Source: Acholeplasmatales bacterium
GTDB taxonomy: Bacteria > Bacillota_I > Bacilli_A > Acholeplasmatales > Anaeroplasmataceae
Length of the DNA: 7,985 nucleotides
NCBI GenBank assembly: GCA_900767915.1
Contig: CAAGAX010000046.1
Location: 1-7,985 of the forward strand
Direction: 5' to 3'
Shown here: piece after piece, positions 1 to 5,609 of the stretch
How positions within the stretch are numbered: position 1 is the first letter of the stretch
Layout: each line of letters starts with the position of its first letter
Program-made: the position numbers and the translations under genes
Notes under the pieces: model-generated
Seen by the model: only the letters and a program-made list of their open reading frames with translations
The model's database searches: none
What the model was told of the DNA's origin: nothing

Positions 1-39
1 AGCAGAGGGTCAGCGGTTCGAGCCCGTTGTCCTCCACCA
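1..39 (+). tRNA. 3' part of a tRNA, probably tRNA-Val
   Basis: The window opens inside a tRNA. Visible parts are the 3' strand of the anticodon stem (GCAGA), the variable region, a T arm (AGCGG / TTCGAGC / CCGTT), the acceptor 3' strand GTCCTCC, discriminator A and an encoded CCA at 37-39. The anticodon lies outside the window. The valine assignment rests on resemblance of the acceptor and T arm to Bacillota tRNA-Val(UAC) and is not proven. It lies three bases before tRNA-Thr, so the two belong to one tRNA cluster. Confidence 0.8.
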
Positions 40-42
40 TTT

Positions 43-118
<76 letters not shown>

Positions 119-130
119 TATTGATAGAAC

Positions 131-162
131 GACTTTGATACAATGTGTCAAGGTCTTTTTTT
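131..162 (+). terminator. Rho-independent terminator of the tRNA cluster
   Basis: An 11-bp stem with G-T wobbles (131-141 with 145-155) and a 3-nt loop is followed directly by seven T residues. It sits 12 bases after the CCA of tRNA-Thr, where a tRNA operon should end. Confidence 0.9.
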
Positions 163-297
163 ATGCTTTGAAACGGCTTTTAAGTTTGAAAATAGCTTGT
201 TTTGATAGATTTTTGGCTATATTTTGACTATTTTAATTTTTTTAAAATCTTAAATAAAAGAGATAAAATAATCAAATTATGAAAGTAATAATTACTC

Positions 298-369
298 TTA
301 CACGATTAGTGGTATGTTTACACGAAAGGTATAACGATTACACGAAAGGTATAACGATTACATGATTAG
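298..369. repeat. Four direct repeats on an exact 20-bp period
   Basis: Units begin at 298, 318, 338 and 358, each with TTACACGA or TTACATGA. The middle two are identical over 20 bp (TTACACGAAAGGTATAACGA). The outer two share TTACACGATTAG / TTACATGATTAG and match each other better than the inner pair. There are no unique spacers, so this is not CRISPR. Exact two-helical-turn phasing fits a multi-site protein-binding array or the repeated ends of some insertion sequences, such as the IS21 family. No transposase is next to it. The rest of 163-430 is AT-rich with no gene seen. Confidence 0.75.
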
Positions 370-423
370 ATGTTGGGGCTATTTAATATTTCATTAATAC
401 GAAATTAAATTAATTAAAATTTA

Positions 424-440
424 TTGTCGTTTACTGACAA
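424..440. promoter_or_regulatory. Palindrome over the -35 box, candidate operator
   Basis: TTGTC (424-428) and GACAA (436-440) form a perfect inverted repeat with a 7-bp spacer. The right arm overlaps the -35 hexamer, so a bound protein would block polymerase. No regulator gene is next to it. Confidence 0.4.
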
Positions 441-462
441 AACAACAATTTTATGGTAAAAT
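434..462 (+). promoter_or_regulatory. Promoter for the DUF262 gene run
   Basis: The -35 CTGACA (434-439) and -10 TAAAAT (457-462) are separated by 17 bp, and a TGG just before the -10 makes it extended. The predicted transcript starts near 469, which rules out the TTG at 476 as start and favours ATG 512. Confidence 0.7.
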
Positions 463-511
463 ATTTATATATTTTTTGCTTTTTGCATTGCCTAGGAATG
501 GAGTGAGTAAA

Positions 512-1009
512 ATGTCAGAATGCACGCCTGAGTTTTGGACTTTAAAAGATATAAGAGCATCAATTGAAAAAGGATATAATGGAAATAAAAAGATAGTTAT
601 TCCAATGTTTCAAAGAGGAAAAAGATGGGATAAAGATAAGAAAGAAACCTTTATTGATTCTTTAAGAAAAAAATATCCGATAGGCACATTACTTTTTTAC
701 AAAGATAATGATATTTATACTCTAATTGATGGTCTTCAAAGAGCTACTGCCATTAAAGATTATCTTTCTATGTCATTCTCATATGATTGTTCTGCATTTG
801 AATCAATTTCAGCATTGTTGGTTAGTTCTGAAGGACTTGTTAATTCAACTGGTATTTTGAAAGCAGTTAATGATTATGGTAATCATGTTGATGTAAGACC
901 AAATGGATACTCAATTGAAGAATGGAAAGCAAGTAGAGCAAATGCATCTACTAATCCACATCCTTGCACAGTTGCACTTTATAATGTTTGTACTAAGGTT
1001 TTATGGTAA
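512..1009 (+). CDS. DUF262 N-terminal domain joined to an unrecognised tail
   Basis: This 165-residue frame starts at ATG 512, with GGAGTG at 500-505 and a 6-nt spacer. The upstream TTG at 476 is rejected because it would sit almost at the transcript start. Residues 8-85 carry DUF262 (ParB-like/GmrSD-N type) hallmarks: IPMFQRGKRW at 30-39, a PIGTLLFY strand, and LIDGLQRATAI near 71-81, which matches the family's DGQQR motif. Known DUF262 proteins are several hundred residues long and occur in restriction and phage-defence nucleases. Here the family match ends near residue 85. Residues 86-165 (SSEGLVNSTG, NDYGNHVDVRPNG, YSIEEW, ending TKVLW) are not recognised. Either recombination replaced the DUF262 remainder, or this is an unusual compact fusion. 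The next gene begins one base after the stop. Confidence 0.65.
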   Translation: MSECTPEFWTLKDIRASIEKGYNGNKKIVIPMFQRGKRWDKDKKETFIDSLRKKYPIGTLLFYKDNDIYTLIDGLQRATAIKDYLSMSFSYDCSAFESISALLVSSEGLVNSTGILKAVNDYGNHVDVRPNGYSIEEWKASRANASTNPHPCTVALYNVCTKVLW

Positions 1010-1010
1010 G

Positions 1011-1451
1011 ATGAAAAATATTTACGAAGAATATTCTGTTGAAGAATTAGCAAAATCAAAAATACCTAACCTTGTATTTGTTTATCAATTCTTAAATATT
1101 AAAGATTTAGCAATAGATATGAAATATTGGGAAAAATGCGCAGATGTCTTAATATGTAGGGGACATAAAAGAATAAAAGATGTAGAATTTTTAATGCTTA
1201 TTTGGCTTCAAGACCTAAATTGGAGTGGTTCAGTTAAAATTTTTAAATATTTTTTAACTTTGGATGTTAATGATTTGAATGAGCTTTTTATAGATTCATT
1301 TCAATTAGCATATCTTCAAAATAATGTTGAATGGGCTATTAATTTATGGAATCTTCTTTTAAATAAAAAAGATGGAAATATAATTGAAAAAAATATACGT
1401 GAAAATATTTGTTTATCAAAATTTATAGAAGAGATATTAAATGAAAAATAA
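1011..1451 (+). CDS. DUF5071-like protein, possible immunity protein
   Basis: This 146-residue acidic helical protein has no signal peptide or membrane segment. ATG 1011 lies one base after the preceding TAA (TAAGATG), which suggests translational coupling; no good ribosome binding site is seen. A longer version of the frame begins at 903, but its first 36 residues overlap the upstream gene and look like out-of-frame translation. The WLQDLNW motif at residues 65-71, followed by a helical region with EWAINLW, resembles DUF5071 proteins, whose signature is a W(L/I)QDxNW segment. The function of that family is not established. Its place directly after a toxin-sized tail, and its size and acidity, would suit an immunity protein, but this is inference. 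Its last codons overlap a possible start of the next gene at 1441. Confidence 0.6.
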   Translation: MKNIYEEYSVEELAKSKIPNLVFVYQFLNIKDLAIDMKYWEKCADVLICRGHKRIKDVEFLMLIWLQDLNWSGSVKIFKYFLTLDVNDLNELFIDSFQLAYLQNNVEWAINLWNLLLNKKDGNIIEKNIRENICLSKFIEEILNEK

Positions 1452-2153
1452 AAAAATATATTTTTGCTTTGCTTATTCTACATTTTTATTTGTTTTATGA
1501 ATAGTTATATTTTATTGTATGACGATTAATTATAATGCAACAGTTTTTCCAAATATAGTAAGTTCAATTGTTGAATTACAATGTCAAAATGATGAAGGAC
1601 TAACCTCATATGGGACAGCAGTTTGTATTAATAACGAAGGAATTTATATTACAAATGCTCATGTTTTGCAATACACTGAAAATAACACCAAAAAAAATTT
1701 TAACAAGTTAAGTTTGAGATTTACTAATGAAGAAAGTTATTTTTTGCTGAGATTATAAATGTTGATGAAGGTTATGATTTGGCTTTGATTAAAAGTACAG
1801 AAAAAAATAATAACCATAAATCAATTAAATTTTCAAAGAGTGATAACATTAAAACAGGAGATAATGTTTATGCTTGTGGAAATTCACAAAATCAAGGAAT
1901 TAGTATTTCAAAGGGATTAATTTGCAAGTCAAGAGTAGTTATAGAATTGGCTAATAAAAGTTATGAAGTGATAGCAACTGATGCATACTTTTCTGAAGGC
2001 TGTAGTGGTGGAGCACTGATTAATAAAAAATCAGAATTAATTGGTATTACAACTTTTAGATTAAAAGATTCGATTGGTAATATTATATATGGAATGGGGT
2101 ACGCTATTCCAATAGATATAGTGAATGATTATATTAAATTGAGAATGAATTAG
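1441..2153 (+). pseudogene. Trypsin-like serine protease, N-terminal anchor, disrupted
   Basis: Three pieces make one protease of the chymotrypsin/HtrA fold. The catalytic His is in TNAHV (CAT 1660-1662), Asp in YDLALIK (GAT 1776-1778) and Ser in EGCSGGALI (AGT 2004-2006). Two lesions interrupt it. First, the frame from ATG 1441, preceded by AGAAGAG and overlapping the DUF5071 stop, encodes a hydrophobic N-terminus (IYFCFAYSTFLFVL, IVIFYC) broken by TGA at 1498-1500. ATG 1519 is the next in-frame start but has no ribosome binding site. Second, at the six-T run 1740-1745 the frame shifts by -1; one extra T would restore YFFAEIINVDEGYDLALIK. In the 0 frame this site reads T TTT TTG, a classical slippery heptamer, and the 0-frame stop follows at 1756-1758. 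A restored protein would be about 238 residues, membrane-anchored with an external protease domain. A sequencing indel, true decay or programmed frameshifting are all possible. Confidence 0.75.
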
Positions 2154-2575
2154 CACTGTAGAGATAATTTCTTTTCATTTTTTAATTCCGTTTTGTCCTA
2201 CTTCAGAAATGCGTTGCACAATATTTTTAAAATCTTGAAATTTCGAAAAAATGAATATTAATTAAGGTGTATCTTGATTTATGTTAAGAGTAGTGATGTA
2301 AAGCTACTCTTTTGTTTTACTTTTTAGCTAAAAAGCTTTTTAACAACTAAGGTAGCCTTAACTGTATGATTTAATTTTAACATTATTAGGAAAATGATTA
2401 ATCATATATCATTTATTACCGAGTTATATTGCTCTTATAAATATGGTATTTTTGCATAAATATAATAATTGAATTTTGCCTAATTTTAGAAAAAAATGGC
2501 GTAATTCATATCATTCAAAAATTTAAAATAAGCATCTTTTTTCTCTAAAAATGAAGAGACACCGGATTAGCCCAT
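2154..2575. other. Gene-less AT-rich spacer
   Basis: No convincing coding frame was seen on either strand. It holds a TTAATTCCG box (2182-2190) like those at the right end of the window, the terminator at 2286-2318, a 12-bp AAAAAGCTTTTT palindrome (2330-2341), and a perfect ATGATTAATCAT palindrome (2394-2405) nested inside AAATGAT/ATCATTT arms (2392-2414). Confidence 0.5.
2286..2318 (+). terminator. Rho-independent terminator after the protease gene
   Basis: A perfect 8-bp stem AAGAGTAG/CTACTCTT (2286-2293 with 2304-2311) with a 10-nt loop is followed by TTGTTTT. It lies about 130 bases after the protease stop and probably ends that transcript. Confidence 0.75.
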
Positions 2576-2603
2576 TTGACATATTAAAATTTAATGTTAG
2601 AAT
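2576..2603 (+). promoter_or_regulatory. Strong promoter for the 52-aa/ASCH gene pair
   Basis: A consensus -35 TTGACA (2576-2581) is 16 bp from -10 TAGAAT (2598-2603). TG at 2595-2596 makes an extended -10. The expected start is near 2610, giving a leader of about 48 nt. Confidence 0.75.
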
Positions 2604-2657
2604 ATCATCGAATATTGAAGCGCAGATAAATAACATTCAGAAAGATGGTGCTTTTAA

Positions 2658-2816
2658 ATGGAATTGACCAAAAGGGAAAAAGAAGTCCTTAGAGATATTT
2701 TAAGAACTGAAATAATAGAGATTGAAGATATGATTAAGGATGATGAAGATAAAAAAGAACTAGAGTCATATTTAGAAGTTGTTAAATCTATTTTTTCTAA
2801 ATGCAAAGAGGAATAA
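2658..2816 (+). CDS. Small charged coiled-coil protein (52 aa)
   Basis: A 52-codon frame from ATG 2658 to TAA 2814-2816 begins MELTKREKEVLRDIL and continues with IEDMIKDDEDKKELESYLE. About half the residues are charged and the leucine/isoleucine spacing suggests a helical hairpin or short coiled coil. There is no signal peptide or membrane segment. It follows a near-consensus promoter. The ribosome binding site is poor (AGATGG, about 10 nt upstream). Its last codons carry the AGAGGA sequence that would serve the next gene, so the two are probably coupled. Small charged partners often sit before toxins or DNA/RNA-binding proteins, but no family is recognised. Confidence 0.6.
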   Translation: MELTKREKEVLRDILRTEIIEIEDMIKDDEDKKELESYLEVVKSIFSKCKEE

Positions 2817-2838
2817 TGTATGTACGGACGGATTAATA

Positions 2839-3204
2839 ATGGTAAAGGACTATTTAGATGAGATTCTAGATGGTAAGAAAACATTTGATGCAAGAAGTTA
2901 TCCAACAAATAAAAGGGGAACTATTGCTCTTGTAGATACTAAAAAATCATCAATTATTGGCCTTGTTGATTTAATTGGTGTTCATCGAATAGCTACTGAT
3001 GAATACTGTAAATGGCATGCAACAGGTAAATGGGAAGGCATAACATTTCAAGTAGAAGATAGTAATGCTACTTTCTATGCTTATGATTTTATGAATCCTA
3101 GAAGATTAGCAAAACCTATTAAAATAATAAAAACAGGAAGAGTATGGACTGAGATTGATGATTCATTAAGAAAAGAATTTATATTTCAGCAAAGTTTATT
3201 TTAG
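2839..3204 (+). CDS. ASCH-domain protein
   Basis: The ASCH fold is suggested by YLDEILDGKKTFDAR at residues 5-19, matching the family's ILxGxKTxExR signature, followed by strands GTIALVD and IIGLVDLIGV and a late KPIKI segment. ASCH proteins are small beta-barrel proteins related to PUA domains, thought to bind RNA or act on modified nucleosides; one member, YqfB, is an amidohydrolase. The first in-frame ATG is 2839, which gives 121 residues and leaves the first strand (LIMVK) short. The best ribosome binding site, AGAGGA at 2807-2812, instead points to ATG 2820, which lies in another frame and stops after 13 codons. One inserted base between 2820 and 2838 would explain this, so the native start may be lost. 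It probably shares a transcript with the 52-aa gene. Confidence 0.75.
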   Translation: MVKDYLDEILDGKKTFDARSYPTNKRGTIALVDTKKSSIIGLVDLIGVHRIATDEYCKWHATGKWEGITFQVEDSNATFYAYDFMNPRRLAKPIKIIKTGRVWTEIDDSLRKEFIFQQSLF

Positions 3205-3270
3205 GTATTTACTAAGCAATGCTTCTAATTGTATACATAAAAAAATAGTAAACTAGAACGTAAATCAGTC

Positions 3271-3312
3271 AAATCTCACTCATCAATGGGTGGGATTTTA
3301 TTTTATTTAAAA
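3271..3312 (+). terminator. Rho-independent terminator after the ASCH gene
   Basis: A 13-bp stem with two T-G wobbles pairs AAATCTCACTCAT (3271-3283) with ATGGGTGGGATTT (3286-3298). It is followed by TTATTTTATTT. The two-base loop means the top pairs must open. Confidence 0.85.
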
Positions 3313-3346
3313 CTTTTCGGACCAAAACGCACTTTTTTGTCCAAGG

Positions 3347-3363
3347 GATACTGAGGAGGTATC
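3347..3363 (+). promoter_or_regulatory. Ribosome binding site held in a small hairpin loop
   Basis: GAGGAGG (3353-3359) precedes ATG 3369 by 9 nt. It is flanked by GATAC (3347-3351) and GTATC (3359-3363), so the core of the site lies in the 7-nt loop of a 5-bp hairpin. This fixes the start at 3369; a regulatory role is speculative. Confidence 0.4.
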
Positions 3364-3368
3364 TCAAT

Positions 3369-3776
3369 ATGACTGATACGGAAAAAAATAAAATATTAGA
3401 ACTTAGGTCTTTGGGATATGGATATCAAAAAATAGCTAAGGAAATAGGAATATCGGTAAATTCAATTAGAAATTACTGCTCAAAGCAAAATTCAATAATT
3501 ACATGTAAGGAATGTGGTAAGAAAATAAAGCAGCATCCTGGTAAAAAGAAAAAGAAATTCTGCTCTGATAAATGCAGGTACATTTGGTGGAATAAGCATC
3601 GAGATGAGCTTACTGTCTATGGTATTAACGAGATTATTGGTGCATCCCTTACTGAAAAGGACACGCCAAGCACAGGTTCCAATAACCAGTGGTTCTCAAT
3701 TGATAAGAAGAAACTGACCATCCATAACACCACTGGAGGTTCAAAAACATATTCGGTGATAGTCATAGGAATTTAG
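3369..3776 (+). CDS. Chimera: HTH/zinc-ribbon protein fused to phage structural C-terminus
   Basis: Residues 1-45 form a helix-turn-helix (ILELRSLGYGYQKIAKEIGI, then SVNSIRNYCSKQ). Residues 46-81 hold a zinc ribbon with CKECGKKIKQ and FCSDKCRYIWWNKH, giving four cysteines in CxxC...CxxxC spacing. This architecture is common in mobile elements of Bacillota, beside recombinases. After about residue 82 (near 3612) the family pattern stops. The remaining 54 residues (GINEIIGASLTEKDTPS, SNNQWFSID, LTIHNTTGGSKTYSVIVIGI) look like the C-terminus of a phage tail-fibre or baseplate protein. This fits the next genes and comes with a change to richer codon use. The fusion is in frame with a strong ribosome binding site, so a 135-residue chimera may be made. 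It is best read as a recombination scar where a prophage was cut inside a tail gene. Confidence 0.75.
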   Translation: MTDTEKNKILELRSLGYGYQKIAKEIGISVNSIRNYCSKQNSIITCKECGKKIKQHPGKKKKKFCSDKCRYIWWNKHRDELTVYGINEIIGASLTEKDTPSTGSNNQWFSIDKKKLTIHNTTGGSKTYSVIVIGI

Positions 3777-3786
3777 GAGGCTATGC

Positions 3787-4137
3787 ATGAAAGAAGTAAA
3801 AATTAATAAAGAAGGATTCGTTGAGAGTCCTTATACGCTTGATGCCGACATCATAAAAGAGGTAGATGATGACATCTATGAAACGCTTATGTCATGCCGA
3901 ATCGGTATGAATTGGAGATTGATAGGTGATGAATTTCAAATGGTAGACATCCTTGATGAAGACATCATAAGACAAAGAAGGCAGACTGAGTGCTTCAATG
4001 CTATCGATGAAAAATCAGCTTTATGGTGGAACCATCTATCTGACGAAAAGAAAAAAGAGATTGACCTTTGGTATGAAGCGTGGCGTGAGGCACCTAAAAC
4101 GAAAACTATACCGGAAAAGCCAAAGTGGCTGGATTAG
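3787..4137 (+). CDS. Phage tail assembly-like protein
   Basis: This is a 116-residue acidic soluble protein with AGGAGG at 3775-3780 and a 6-nt spacer to ATG 3787. The ribosome binding site overlaps the TAG of the upstream gene, as in compact phage operons. It begins MKEVKINKEGFVESPYTLD, has a central IGMNWRLIGDEFQMVD strand pair, and ends with a helical region (WWNHLSDEKKKEIDLWYEAW) and a proline-rich tail, PKTKTIPEKPKWLD. The final pattern (xxW...WRxxxxxxP...P..P.W) is typical of small proteins between tail-fibre and holin genes of Siphoviridae, annotated as tail fibre assembly or XkdX-like. No catalytic motif is visible. The role is inferred mainly from position and layout. Confidence 0.65.
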   Translation: MKEVKINKEGFVESPYTLDADIIKEVDDDIYETLMSCRIGMNWRLIGDEFQMVDILDEDIIRQRRQTECFNAIDEKSALWWNHLSDEKKKEIDLWYEAWREAPKTKTIPEKPKWLD

Positions 4138-4145
4138 GAGGACTT

Positions 4146-4412
4146 ATGGATTTAGCACAAACAATAATTACAATTGCATCAGTAATCACTGCTCTTGGAG
4201 TAATATTCGGAGTGATTTTTGCATGCTATAGGTGGTATTTAAAAAACGAGAAGCAGGATGAGTCAATCAAGGACATCAAGGAAGAACAGACAATCCTTAC
4301 TAAAGGTGTCCTTGCGTGCTTAAAGGGATTAAAGGAGCAAGGCTGCAACTGACCTGTGACTCATGCGATTGACGAGATTGAAGAGTATATAAACAAAAAG
4401 GCTCATAAATAA
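4146..4412 (+). pseudogene. Small phage membrane protein with premature TGA
   Basis: ATG 4146 follows AGGAGG (4136-4141) with a 4-nt spacer. The product has one membrane helix (residues 5-28, TIITIASVITALGVIFGVIF), then a charged helix (KNEKQDESIKDIKEEQTIL) and LKGLKEQGCN. This is a small protein commonly seen just before holins in Bacillota prophages. TGA at 4350-4352 ends translation at 68 residues. In the same frame 19 more codons follow (PVTHAIDEIEEYINKKAHK) to TAA 4410-4412, and the holin ribosome binding site begins at the next base. In relatives, as I remember them, the sequence reads CNGPVT, so GGA probably became TGA. The short form keeps the membrane helix and could still work. Confidence 0.7.
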
Positions 4413-4427
4413 AGGAGGAAGAGAAGA

Positions 4428-4808
4428 ATGAACGAGATGCTATTTAATATTTTGTCGGTTTTGGTATCAGCGGTGGTTTTGCTGCTTATCAGCCTGATTG
4501 GGGCTAAGCTTGTAAGCTGGCTATCATCCAAGACAAAGAATGAGAAAACTACAGCCATAATCAAAGAAGCCAATGACATCGTGATGAATGCCGTCAAATG
4601 CGTGCTTCAGACTTATGTCGATTCGCTTAAGAAGGAAGGTAAGTTCGATGAGGCTAGCCATTTCTTGGCATTATCCAAGGCAAAAGAAAAAGCCCTAGAG
4701 CAGATGTCTAATGACACCAAGGCTTTCATTGAGAAGAATTATGGTGATTTGGATTTATGGCTTACAACCAGTATAGAAGCTACAATCAGTACGATTAAAA
4801 GCAAATAA
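4428..4808 (+). CDS. LL-H-family phage holin
   Basis: A 126-residue protein with AGGAGG at 4413-4418 and a 9-nt spacer. A single N-terminal membrane segment (about residues 5-31, ILSVLVSAVVLLLISLIGAK) is followed by a long amphipathic cytoplasmic region with AIIKEANDIVMNAVKCVLQT, YVDSLKKEGKFDE and LALSKAKEKALEQMS. It ends in LWLTTSIEATISTIKSK. This layout is that of LL-H phage holins, which make holes in the membrane so that the endolysin reaches the wall. The frame is intact and the strongest phage marker in the window. The lysin gene that should follow is missing apart from a stub. Confidence 0.85.
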   Translation: MNEMLFNILSVLVSAVVLLLISLIGAKLVSWLSSKTKNEKTTAIIKEANDIVMNAVKCVLQTYVDSLKKEGKFDEASHFLALSKAKEKALEQMSNDTKAFIEKNYGDLDLWLTTSIEATISTIKSK

Positions 4809-4809
4809 A

Positions 4810-4896
4810 ATGGGCGTTTCAACTTATGACATTATTTCATGGAATCTTATGGGAAATGTAATATCACTCATAAAAATGGTTTTTATACTTTTATAA
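4810..4896 (+). pseudogene. Endolysin N-terminal stub (28 codons)
   Basis: ATG 4810 starts one base after the holin stop and gives MGVSTYDIISW, then residues that look non-homologous (NLMGNVISLIKMVFILL), and TAA. MGVST-type starts followed by an amphipathic helix are common in phage endolysins placed right after holins. The prophage therefore probably breaks off near 4842, before the catalytic domain. The short length makes this tentative. Confidence 0.4.
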
Positions 4897-4943
4897 TCGC
4901 AATTAATTATAAGACAAGAAAAAAAATAAATGAATTCGCTGAA

Positions 4944-4971
4944 TTGACAAAAAATAGATCTTAATTACAAT
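4944..4971 (+). promoter_or_regulatory. Vegetative-type promoter upstream of the sigma factor
   Basis: TTGACA (4944-4949) and TACAAT (4966-4971) are 16 bp apart. It would give a leader of about 140 nt before the GTG at 5118. The whole spacer 4897-5117 is AT-rich with no gene seen. Confidence 0.55.
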
Positions 4972-5065
4972 ATAAATTAAGAAAATAAGAAGTACTGATC
5001 GGAAAATCATATAACCTTTATATTTTAATTTAGAAATCAAAAAATCAATAAATTTTTATATAAAA

Positions 5066-5094
5066 TGTCACCAGAAGAATGTTTTTTCGTTATA
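5066..5094 (+). promoter_or_regulatory. Possible ECF-type autoregulated promoter
   Basis: TGTCACC (5066-5072), a 16-bp gap, then CGTTAT (5089-5094) has the spacing and CGT core of promoters read by ECF sigma factors. It lies immediately before the sigma gene, where self-activation is common. The predicted leader would be very short, about 17 nt. The -35 is not a standard AAC type, so this is only a candidate. Confidence 0.3.
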
Positions 5095-5117
5095 TATAGT
5101 GAAAGGGGAGAAAAAAA

Positions 5118-5609
5118 GTGAAGATAGATGACAAAACCTTCTCAGCAATATATGAACAATATATGAATGATGTATATAGATTCGCTTATTCCATTCTAAA
5201 AAATCATGAGGATGCTGAAAACGCAATGCAAGATACTTTTTTTAAATTGTATACATCGCCGCCTAAAAATTTTGCCAATATCAAAAGTTGGTTAATGAGC
5301 ACCTCAAAACACTTATGCATTGATGAAATCAGGAGAAGAAAAAAAGAAACAACAATCAATTTGGAAATTCGCAGGAATATTGGAAACCATACAAATGGTG
5401 ATGGAAATCAAACTCAAGTTTTGCTTTTTGTATCTCAACTTTCAAAAAAATATTCTGAAGTTGTCAGACTTTATTATTACGGAAATCTAACGATCGAGGA
5501 AATATCCAAAACCTTAAAAATATCGGGATCTAATGTCAAGAAGAGGCTTGAAAGAGCCAGAAAAAAACTAAAAGAATTGATGGAGGAGAATAAAAATGAA
5601 TCGGATTGA
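5118..5609 (+). CDS. ECF-type RNA polymerase sigma factor
   Basis: The start is GTG 5118, with AGGGGAG (5104-5110) 7 nt upstream. The 163 residues have the ECF layout. Region 2 (about residues 10-76) includes YEQYMNDVYRFAYSILKNH, the DAENAMQDTFFKLY core-binding helix, and IKSWLMSTSKHLCIDEIRRR for -10 contact. A polar linker with NHTNGDGNQTQ follows. Region 4 (about 105-155) includes LSKKYSEVVRLYYYGNLTIEEI and KISGSNVKKRLERARKKLKE, a helix-turn-helix for the -35. Such factors redirect RNA polymerase to a small regulon when released from their anti-sigma factor. The last 14 bases overlap the next gene, whose frame starts at 5596, so they are coupled. The stop is TGA, followed by two more TGAs, which argues that TGA is a true stop in this genome. 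Confidence 0.93.
   Translation: MKIDDKTFSAIYEQYMNDVYRFAYSILKNHEDAENAMQDTFFKLYTSPPKNFANIKSWLMSTSKHLCIDEIRRRKKETTINLEIRRNIGNHTNGDGNQTQVLLFVSQLSKKYSEVVRLYYYGNLTIEEISKTLKISGSNVKKRLERARKKLKELMEENKNESD

Noticed and set aside
298..369. CRISPR array
   Set aside because: The repeats touch each other without unique spacers and there are no cas genes.
903..1010. Extended start for the DUF5071-like gene at ATG 903
   Set aside because: The first 36 residues are methionine- and leucine-rich out-of-frame translation of the DUF262 tail; ATG 1011 sits right after the upstream stop.
2654..2908. Minus-strand frames at 2654-2908, 4403-4597, 5477-5786, 6401-6607, 6807-7013 and 7127-7402
   Set aside because: Each lies opposite a better supported gene, has a biased serine/phenylalanine-rich composition and lacks ribosome binding sites or recognisable motifs.
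3311..3324. Prophage attachment site matching the tRNA-Thr 3' end (TTTTCGGACCA versus TTTTCGGCACCA)
   Set aside because: The match is 11 bases with a gap and does not extend into the T arm; it is likely chance.
3998..4231. Second frame inside the tail assembly-like gene
   Set aside because: It is a shadow of the two real genes on the same strand, with no ribosome binding site.
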